Source: Dehalococcoidia bacterium | Lineage (GTDB): Bacteria > Chloroflexota > Dehalococcoidia > UBA2979 | NCBI GenBank assembly: GCA_004297315.1 | Contig: SCTU01000298.1 | Coordinates: forward strand, 1 to 19,845 | Reading direction: 5' to 3' | DNA length: 19,845 nucleotides | In this document: positions 1 to 5,411 of the stretch, one piece after another | Layout of the letters: each line of letters starts with the position of its first letter | Numbering within the stretch: the stretch's first letter is position 1 | Position numbers and translations under genes: made by a program | The notes under the pieces: generated by a model | Seen by the model: only the letters and a program-made list of their open reading frames with translations | Database searches by the model: none | What the model was told of the DNA's origin: nothing

Positions 1-488
1 TCCCCGATCCGAAGCGGCGGCGCGGTGCGCAGCCACGGGTCCGGGTAGCCCGTGGCCGCGACGATTTCCAGCGGCGCGTCCACGTCTTCCCCGGTCACCG
101 CGACGGCCGCGCCCAGCACGATCCCCTCGTCCGCCAGCGCGTCCAGCGCGGCGGCGGCAGTGTCGCGGATGTTCCGCGGCGTCTCCAGCACCTCGAGCAG
201 GACTGCCTCCACGGCGTGCCGCGCGCGCTCATCGATGATCGTCCCGATGTACCAGGCGACAGCCGCGAGGCCGAGCACGGCGACACCGCCGTCGATCGCC
301 GCGACGCGCAGATCGAGTTCTCCGAACAGGGTGAAGAGCAGGGCGAGGTGCGTCGCGACAAGTGTGAGCGCGCCGGCCGTCACCGCCAGCCAGAGCCGCA
401 GGGCGCCCCGCCGGACGCCGCGGACGAGCCCCGCAGAACGCGAGACGGCGCGCGCACGCCGCCACTCCAAGGTGGGAGTCACCGCCAC
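1..488 (-). CDS. Membrane sensor protein, N-terminal part (probable sensor histidine kinase; runs off left edge)
   Basis: About 162 residues are visible and the frame is open to the window edge. An arginine-rich N-terminus (residues 9-31) is followed by two hydrophobic helices, about 31-55 and 63-84, with a very short external loop. Then comes a helix starting HAVEAVLLEVLETP and an alternating stretch (GIVLGAAVAVTG, LEIVAATGYPDPWL) that looks like the start of a GAF-type sensing domain. The positive-inside rule puts both ends in the cytoplasm. No kinase domain is in view; histidine kinase is inferred because the gene lies third in an operon with an OmpR-type regulator. The start is uncertain: GTG at 488 has GGGAA six bases upstream, and GTG at 503 and 482 are alternatives. 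The preceding gene stops at 523. Confidence 0.6.
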   Translation of the reverse strand, partial: MAVTPTLEWRRARAVSRSAGLVRGVRRGALRLWLAVTAGALTLVATHLALLFTLFGELDLRVAAIDGGVAVLGLAAVAWYIGTIIDERARHAVEAVLLEVLETPRNIRDTAAAALDALADEGIVLGAAVAVTGEDVDAPLEIVAATGYPDPWLRTAPPLRIG

Positions 489-522
489 TGTTGTTCCCGC
501 CACCCCCGCGACGCGTCCGCCA

Positions 523-1701
523 TTACCCGAGGACGATCAGCATGCTCCGCTCCGCCTCTGAAGCCTCACGCACCTGCACGGGGACGGACAGCGTCCCCGC
601 GAGACCGCCCGCGATCTCGTCCGAATCCGTCACCTCGCCAATCTCGAGCCGGAGACGTGCCTCCCCCTGTGAGTACGCCTCCACCGCCGTCTGACGGATG
701 CCACGCAGCCGAGCGAGCGCGTCTTGCACGCGCATCAATCCCTGGAAGCCGGCCACGGGCGCCACGCGCACGAGGACGCTGCCGTCCTCCGGGACAAACG
801 TGGCGAGTGGCGCCTCGGACTGTTCTTTGCCGTCAGCCGGCGCCTGCGGGGCGCCCTGCGCAACCGGCGGCGGCACGGGCCGCGGGGCAGGCGGTGGAGG
901 AGGTGCGGGGGAGATGACGGGCTGCGGCGGCGGTGCCGGCTGGGCGGCGACAGGCGGGGTGACGACAGGCGCGGGCGGAGGAGTCGCCGCGAGCGGGCTC
1001 GGAGCCGGAGCGGGCGGAGCGGGCGGCGTCAGCACCTGCGGCGCACGCATCGGCGGCACCGCCGACTGCGGCAGGCCGGCGGGCGGTTCAGCCCAGCGCG
1101 GGGGCACCGGCGGCGGCGGAGGCGCAACCTCGACAGGTGGAGAGGAAGTCGGAGCCGCGTCGACCGGCGATGCTGCGGGCGCGTGCGCTGCCGGGGGTGG
1201 CGGTGCGGGCGGCACCGGGGTCGGCGGCGTGACGGTCGCGCGCGAGGCCGGCGCTGGAAACGGATCGAGGCGCGGCCACTCGCGCAGCAACGCCTCGATC
1301 CGGCCAAGACGGTGCTGCACGTTGCGCAGGTCTTCGGACATCAACGTCGTCGTGCGACGCAACTCGTCGATCTGGCGTACGGACTCGGGGTCGCGGGCCA
1401 CGGCCGGGGCGACCGCTGTGGCCGCCTGGGAGAGGGCACGCGCCCGCTCCACTCCCTCGTCGAGCACGCGCTGCGCCCGCTCCCGTGCCTCCTCGATCAT
1501 GGCCGCGAAGTCGTCCGGCCGCGAGGTCGCCTGTTCGCCGGCAGATGCCGCATCGGAGGCGGCGGACGGCGTCGCGCGACGCGAGGAGTCGGGCTCGGGA
1601 GCCGGCCGCTGCGCCCCCTGCTGGCCGAGCGCCATCAGCAGCGAGGCAATCGCCCGCAGGACCGCGCCCGACCCCGGCGCGTCATCGTGGTTGCTGGTCA
1701 A
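523..1701 (-). CDS. Coiled-coil, proline-rich protein with small C-terminal alpha/beta domain, function unknown
   Basis: 392 residues in four parts: a short N-terminal helix (11-27), a charged helical segment likely to form a coiled coil (about 62-142), a proline/alanine-rich linker (about 145-297), and a compact C-terminal domain (298-392). The C-terminal domain has a strand (SVLVRVAPV), a helix (RVQDALARLRGI), a strand pair around AVEAYSQGEARLRLEI, a second helix and a final strand, a pattern like ferredoxin-like (HMA-type) folds but without a CxxC metal site. The start is TTG, chosen because it overlaps the upstream regulator's TGA as TTGA. No transmembrane helix or catalytic motif is visible. 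Lying between a response regulator and a membrane sensor, it may be an accessory or scaffold of that signalling pathway; this is inference. The linker composition is unlike its neighbours but the frame is continuous. Confidence 0.72.
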   Translation of the reverse strand: MTSNHDDAPGSGAVLRAIASLLMALGQQGAQRPAPEPDSSRRATPSAASDAASAGEQATSRPDDFAAMIEEARERAQRVLDEGVERARALSQAATAVAPAVARDPESVRQIDELRRTTTLMSEDLRNVQHRLGRIEALLREWPRLDPFPAPASRATVTPPTPVPPAPPPPAAHAPAASPVDAAPTSSPPVEVAPPPPPVPPRWAEPPAGLPQSAVPPMRAPQVLTPPAPPAPAPSPLAATPPPAPVVTPPVAAQPAPPPQPVISPAPPPPPAPRPVPPPVAQGAPQAPADGKEQSEAPLATFVPEDGSVLVRVAPVAGFQGLMRVQDALARLRGIRQTAVEAYSQGEARLRLEIGEVTDSDEIAGGLAGTLSVPVQVREASEAERSMLIVLG

Positions 1702-2417
1702 CGCTGGCCCCCACGCACAGCCGGCCGTGCGCGGCGCACGAACTTATAGCCGACGCCGCGCTCGTTCACGATCATCGGCTCCCCCTGCGGGTCATCGCCC
1801 AGCTTGCGGCGCAGATGCTGGATGTGGACCTTCAGGTAATCGGTCTCGTCCATGTACTCGCGGCCCCAGACCTTCGCCAGCAAGGTGCGAAAGGTGAGCA
1901 CGCGGTTCTCGTTTCGGGTGAGGTGGTACAGGATGCCGTACTCGATTGGGGTCAACTTGATCGACTCCCCGTCGACCGTGACCTCACGGCTCGCGTAGTC
2001 AATCCGCAGCGGCGCCGCCTCGAACGGCGGTCCCTCGCTGGCGGGCACCTGGGACTCCGACCGGCGCAGCACGGCGCGGACGCGCGCGAGCAACTCGATG
2101 TGCGAGAACGGCTTCGTAACGTAGTCGTCCGCGCCGAGCTCGAGGCCTTTGACCTTGTCCACTTCCTCGTGGCGCGCGGTAAGCATCACAACCGGCACGT
2201 CCGAGAAGTGCCGGATCCGCTCGCAGGCCTCGAACCCGTCGATGTCGGGCAGGCCGATGTCGAGGATGACGATCTCAGGCGAATGGCGTTCGACGGCAGC
2301 GACGCCCTCCTCGCCCGTCGACGCCGAGATCACCTCGGCCTCCGGCCAACGAAGGTTGAAAGTCAGCCGGACGATCTCGACGACGTCCGGCTCGTCGTCG
2401 ATCACGAGTACGCGCAT
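1698..2417 (-). CDS. OmpR/PhoB-family two-component response regulator
   Basis: 239 residues, the normal length for the family. The receiver domain (1-about 120) has the acidic pair D7/D8, the phospho-acceptor D53 in VILDIGLPD, T80 in VVMLTAR and K102 in YVTKPF, so all residues for phosphotransfer are present. The DNA-binding winged helix (about 135-232) has the typical KLTPIEYGILYHL start, the VWGREY turn, a recognition helix around VHIQHLRRKL and the wing RGVGYKFV. It should bind DNA as a dimer after phosphorylation by a partner kinase, probably the membrane protein two genes downstream. The target is unknown; KdpE- or PhoP-like roles are possible. ATG is the first codon after a TATATT box, suggesting a leaderless message. 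Confidence 0.95.
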   Translation of the reverse strand: MRVLVIDDEPDVVEIVRLTFNLRWPEAEVISASTGEEGVAAVERHSPEIVILDIGLPDIDGFEACERIRHFSDVPVVMLTARHEEVDKVKGLELGADDYVTKPFSHIELLARVRAVLRRSESQVPASEGPPFEAAPLRIDYASREVTVDGESIKLTPIEYGILYHLTRNENRVLTFRTLLAKVWGREYMDETDYLKVHIQHLRRKLGDDPQGEPMIVNERGVGYKFVRRARPAVRGGQR

Positions 2418-2424
2418 GGCGCAG

Positions 2425-2430
2425 AATATA
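2425..2430 (-). promoter_or_regulatory. Predicted -10 box of the response-regulator operon (leaderless)
   Basis: TATATT on the minus strand, separated by seven bases (CTGCGCC) from the ATG at 2417. With the usual 6-8 bases from -10 box to start site, transcription would begin at or beside the start codon. No Shine-Dalgarno sequence is seen and no convincing -35 hexamer is recognisable. In DNA this GC-rich the AT-only hexamer stands out. Confidence 0.5.
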
Positions 2431-2542
2431 GCGGCATTCCCTTGGGGCGGCGAGAACTGGGCAGGTGCGTTGGCGGTTCGCGTGTCCTTTGAGGATGCCG
2501 AGCAGCGGAACGGTCGGGGGAGACAGTCCCCTACGTGCTGCT

Positions 2543-2570
2543 GCCCAGCATCAACATCGTGATGCTGGGC
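2543..2570. promoter_or_regulatory. 11-bp perfect inverted repeat in the divergent intergenic region (operator or hairpin)
   Basis: GCCCAGCATCA (2543-2553), a six-base spacer ACATCG, then TGATGCTGGGC (2560-2570), a perfect 11-bp dyad. It lies between the divergent response-regulator and permease promoters, upstream of the predicted permease -10 box, and has no T-tract. An operator for a dimeric regulator fits better than a terminator, since no gene ends here. The rest of 2418-2667 holds no recognisable gene. Confidence 0.5.
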
Positions 2571-2601
2571 GTACCTTCTGATGCCTAAGAAAGGCCAATG
2601 T

Positions 2602-2607
2602 TAGACT
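2602..2607 (+). promoter_or_regulatory. Predicted -10 box for the permease pair
   Basis: TAGACT, 60 bases before the TTG start at 2668, matching the TANNNT pattern seen upstream of other genes here. No clear -35 is visible. It is only a candidate, supported by position and by the relatively AT-rich run around 2575-2605. Confidence 0.3.
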
Positions 2608-2667
2608 CCGCCACGGCCGGCCACCGTCCTCGGGAAAACGGTGCGCCGGGTCGATTCGGAGGGCCGG

Positions 2668-3621
2668 TTGCAGAAGTACATCCTCAGGCGACTGATCCTG
2701 ATGGTCCCGACGATGTTCGGCCTGACCCTCCTCGTCTTCGTCATGCTTCGGCTCCTGCCCGGCGACATCGTCACCGTCATCCAGGGCGAGTTCGGCTCCG
2801 CAGACAAGGCGACCCGAGACGCCATTCTCAAAGACTTCCAATTGGACGACGCGGTACCGGTCCAGTACGTGAAGTGGGTCGGCCGGATGGCCCGCTTCGA
2901 CCTCGGCGAGTCGCTGATCAGCGGCCGGCGCGTGCAGGACGAACTCTCGTCGCGCGTCCCGGTCACGTTTGAACTGGGAATCCTCGCGCTGCTCTTCAAC
3001 GTCTCGATCGGCATCCCGATCGGCGTCTTCTCCGCCATCCGCCAGAACTCGGCAATCGACTACGCGGGCAGGACGATCGCGGTCGGCCTGCTGGCCGCAC
3101 CCGGCTTCTGGGTCGCGCTGATCATCATTTCGATGGCCGGCCGCTACTTCCAGTGGGCGGTGCCCTCCACCACGTACATCTCGCTCTTCGAGGACCCGAT
3201 CCGCAACCTCAAGTTGCTGCTGGTGCCAGCGATGATCCTCGGCGGTGCCGGGTCAGGCGGGGTCATGCGCTTCACGCGCACGGCCATGCTGGAGGTGCTG
3301 CGCCAGGACTACATCCGTACGGCGTGGTCGAAGGGCCTGCAGGAACGCACCGTCATCCTGCGCCACGCGCTGAAGAACGCGCTGATCCCGGTGGTGACGG
3401 TGATCGGCCTCTCCATCCCAGGCCTTGTGGGCGGTGCGGTCATCATCGAGACCGTCTACTCGATCCCGGGCGTCGGCCGTTACTACCTCTCCGCCGTGAA
3501 CACGCACGACCTGCCCATCGTCCAAGCAGTGAACGTGATGACCGCGCTGGTCGTCGTCTTCGCGAACCTCGCGGTGGACATCACCTATTCGTGGCTCAAC
3601 CCGAGGATCAGGTACTCCTAA
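2668..3621 (+). CDS. ABC transporter permease, DppB/OppB type
   Basis: Inner-membrane permease of the peptide/nickel/opine uptake family, 317 residues from a TTG start. TTG 2668 is preferred over the in-frame GTG at 2641 because GGAGGG (2658-2663) lies four bases before it and the product then begins LQKYILRRL, the usual start of DppB proteins. A first membrane helix ends in RLLPGD, a family hallmark. A periplasmic segment, five further helices and the cytoplasmic coupling loop (DYIRTAWSKGL, then the RHALKNALIPV signature) follow. It should pair with the next gene as the transport channel. No substrate-binding protein or ATP-binding subunit is adjacent, so the substrate cannot be read from context. 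The stop overlaps the next ATG by one base (TAATG). Confidence 0.9.
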   Translation: MQKYILRRLILMVPTMFGLTLLVFVMLRLLPGDIVTVIQGEFGSADKATRDAILKDFQLDDAVPVQYVKWVGRMARFDLGESLISGRRVQDELSSRVPVTFELGILALLFNVSIGIPIGVFSAIRQNSAIDYAGRTIAVGLLAAPGFWVALIIISMAGRYFQWAVPSTTYISLFEDPIRNLKLLLVPAMILGGAGSGGVMRFTRTAMLEVLRQDYIRTAWSKGLQERTVILRHALKNALIPVVTVIGLSIPGLVGGAVIIETVYSIPGVGRYYLSAVNTHDLPIVQAVNVMTALVVVFANLAVDITYSWLNPRIRYS

Positions 3622-4559
3622 TGGCGAAAGCAGTCACCGCCAGCCCACCGGTCGGCCAGAAGCGCACGGGGCTCTCGGATGTCCCGCGCCAGACGCTCCG
3701 TTTCATCCGCCGATACCCGCTTGGCGCTATCGGCGCCATGTTCGTGATCCTGCTCATCGGTGCCGCGGCCGTCCCGTGGGCGTTCACACCGCTGGAGAGC
3801 CAGGACCCGCTCAACCAGAGCATCGTCGAGCGCCTCCAGGGGCCGAGCGCGTCCCACTGGTTTGGCACGGACGAACTGGGACGCGACCTCTATTCCCGCA
3901 TCGTCTACGGCGCGCGCACCTCGATCGTGATCGGGTTCGGGGTCGTGCTGCTGGCGAAGGTGCTGGCGGTCATCTTCGGCACCGTGTCGGGCTACTACGG
4001 CGGGAAGTTCGACTCGATTTTCCAGCGCGTCATCGACATCGGCATCGCGATCCCCGGCCTCGTCTTCATCATCATCGTCGTGCAGGCGCTGGCGACGCGG
4101 CTGCCCACGATCGGCGGACTGCAGCCGGACATCCTCGCGATCATCCTTTCAGTAGCGGTGCTTTCCTCGACCTCCTCCTCACGCACCATCCGAGGCGTGG
4201 CGCTGTCGCTGCGCGAGGAGCAGTACGTGGAGGCCGCGCGGGCACTGGGCGCGACGGACCGCCGAATCATGAGCCGGCACATCGTGCCGAACCTCTTCGC
4301 CGTGGTCATCGTGGCGGCTTCCTTACAGGTCGGCGGGGCGGTGTTGCTGGAGTCCTCGCTCTCGTTCCTCGGTTACGGCGTCCAGCCGCCGGCGCCCTCG
4401 TGGGGCCGCATGCTGAACGACGCCCGCTCGCAACTGACGAAGGCGCCGCACCTCGCGATCTTCCCGGGGCTAGCGGTCTTCATCACCGTCTTCTCCTTCA
4501 ACATGCTGGGGGACGCACTCCGCGACAAACTGGACCCGCGCCTGCGAGGCTCGAACTAG
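3621..4559 (+). CDS. ABC transporter permease, DppC/OppC type
   Basis: 312 residues, the second membrane subunit of the same transporter. The N-terminal region has the FIRRYPLGAIGAMFVILLIG first helix, then the family motif HWFGTDELGRDLYSRIVYGARTS. Central helices are followed by the EAA coupling loop (QYVEAARALGATDRR, then RHIVPN) that docks on the ATPase. The C-terminus carries the typical LSFLGYGVQPPAPSWGRML and GDALRDKLDPRLRG. ATG was chosen because it overlaps the previous TAA and gives the usual length; the frame stays open further upstream but only as a shadow of the first permease. Expression should be coupled to that permease. Confidence 0.93.
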   Translation: MAKAVTASPPVGQKRTGLSDVPRQTLRFIRRYPLGAIGAMFVILLIGAAAVPWAFTPLESQDPLNQSIVERLQGPSASHWFGTDELGRDLYSRIVYGARTSIVIGFGVVLLAKVLAVIFGTVSGYYGGKFDSIFQRVIDIGIAIPGLVFIIIVVQALATRLPTIGGLQPDILAIILSVAVLSSTSSSRTIRGVALSLREEQYVEAARALGATDRRIMSRHIVPNLFAVVIVAASLQVGGAVLLESSLSFLGYGVQPPAPSWGRMLNDARSQLTKAPHLAIFPGLAVFITVFSFNMLGDALRDKLDPRLRGSN

Positions 4560-4603
4560 CCACCGGTCTACGGCCGCTATCGCGCGCACGTCGGACGGGC
4601 GGC

Positions 4604-4609
4604 TAACCT
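4604..4609 (+). promoter_or_regulatory. Predicted -10 box of the small membrane protein gene (leaderless)
   Basis: TAACCT followed by exactly six bases (TCCGGC) and the GTG start at 4616. This is the same arrangement as upstream of the response regulator, fdsG and menG in this window. No Shine-Dalgarno sequence is seen. Confidence 0.45.
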
Positions 4610-4615
4610 TCCGGC

Positions 4616-5032
4616 GTGAGCAACTTCTCGATCCGCACTGACCGAGCCGACCCGTGGGCGCCGCGCACGCTCGCGCTTCGCTTCCTGGTCAACCTCGCCG
4701 GGCTCTGGGTGGCCGCCCAGGTCGTCCCCGGCGTCCACGTGGACGACCTGCCGTCGCTGCTGGCGGGCACTGCGATCTTCGCGATCGTGAACGTGCTGCT
4801 CCGGCCGCTCGCGAACTTCATTTCCTGCTGCCTGATCGTCTTCACGTTCGGACTGTTCGTGCTGGTCATCAACGCCGTCCTGCTCGCGGTGACGGCGTGG
4901 ATCGCGGGCGGGCTCGACCTCGCGTTTCGCGTGGACGGCTTCTGGGCGGCCTTCTTCGGCGCGCTCGTGATCTCGGCGGTCTCTCTGGTCGCCTCGCTGC
5001 TGGTCCGGCCGCCGCAGGTGCGCCGCTACTAG
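4616..5032 (+). CDS. Phage holin family (YvlD-like) small membrane protein
   Basis: 138 residues with four hydrophobic segments, about 19-40, 47-69, 70-100 and 109-130. The pattern LVNLAGLWVAAQVVPGV, then an AGTAIFAIVNVLLRPL segment, FTFGLFVLVINAVLL and a final helix is characteristic of the Phage_holin_4_2/YvlD family of inner-membrane proteins. Despite the name, most members are chromosomal proteins of unknown function and there are no phage genes around. GTG 4616 gives the usual length and sits six bases after a -10-like box. It is separated from the permeases by 56 bases and may be transcribed on its own. Confidence 0.85.
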   Translation: MSNFSIRTDRADPWAPRTLALRFLVNLAGLWVAAQVVPGVHVDDLPSLLAGTAIFAIVNVLLRPLANFISCCLIVFTFGLFVLVINAVLLAVTAWIAGGLDLAFRVDGFWAAFFGALVISAVSLVASLLVRPPQVRRY

Positions 5033-5039
5033 CGCGCGC

Positions 5040-5054
5040 CACCGCCCTGCGGTG
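5040..5054 (+). terminator. Possible short hairpin terminator after the membrane protein gene
   Basis: CACCGC-CCT-GCGGTG, a perfect 6-bp GC-rich stem with a three-base loop, eight bases after the TAG stop. There is no following T-run, so intrinsic termination is only a suggestion. Confidence 0.25.
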
Positions 5055-5098
5055 TGACCCCAACGGACACGGCCGAGTCGGACGGCCCGCCACCCCAG

Positions 5099-5344
5099 TC
5101 ACCGAGCGCGCAACCCGGCCGCGTAGAACGCCAGCAGGTCAAGCCGAGCAGCGCCCACAGCGAAGCCCGGCGCAACGCGCGCTGCCGGTGACTCGTGCGG
5201 TGCCGGCGCCAGCGATGCAGGCGTTCCGCGCTGCCCGCCTGAGCGGAAGCGATGCGCGGCCATCTCCAGCGCCCCGGCGAGCGACTCCACATGCGACTCG
5301 TAGTCCTCGCGCGCGCCGGACGCCGCGATGTACGTCAGCGGCAA
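5099..5344 (-). CDS. Weak small ORF downstream of fdsA, hypothetical protein
   Basis: The 379-base convergent gap at 5033-5411 holds one ORF with some protein-like character on the minus strand. From a TTG at 5344 it encodes 81 residues, beginning LPLTYIAASGAREDYESH and continuing with an acidic helix-like stretch (VESLAGALEMAAHRF) and a hydrophobic C-terminal segment (ARLDLLAFYAAGL). The first 35 codons have the strong G/C third-position bias of neighbouring genes and the second half is less biased. The frame is open upstream into fdsA, so the start is a guess and no ribosome site is seen. It resembles no formate dehydrogenase accessory that I recognise (not FdhD, FdsC or FdsD). It could be a small downstream gene of the fds operon or a decayed gene. 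Confidence 0.3.
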   Translation of the reverse strand: MPLTYIAASGAREDYESHVESLAGALEMAAHRFRSGGQRGTPASLAPAPHESPAARVAPGFAVGAARLDLLAFYAAGLRAR

Positions 5345-5411
5345 CGGCTGGCGGCTCGCGCGCCGCGAGGTGGACGGCGCGCCCGGGCGGTTCGGCCTCG
5401 TCCTGATCCCT

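Noticed and set aside
52..561. Serine/alanine-rich plus-strand frame at the left edge
   Set aside because: The minus-strand frame across the same bases gives two clean transmembrane helices and a GAF-like segment, and it is in operon order with the regulator.
145..1250. Short-period repeats in the GC-rich, proline-coding stretch as a tandem repeat or CRISPR-like array
   Set aside because: The units vary in length and sequence and are explained by proline/alanine codons; there are no constant repeats with unique spacers.
698..1897. A glycine-rich 399-codon plus-strand frame opposite the proline-rich protein
   Set aside because: Glycine-rich repeats here are the complement of proline codons; the minus-strand frame couples to the response regulator and ends in a folded domain.
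4616..5032. Phage holin as evidence for a prophage
   Set aside because: The family name is historical; no integrase, lysin or structural genes are nearby and composition matches the surroundings.
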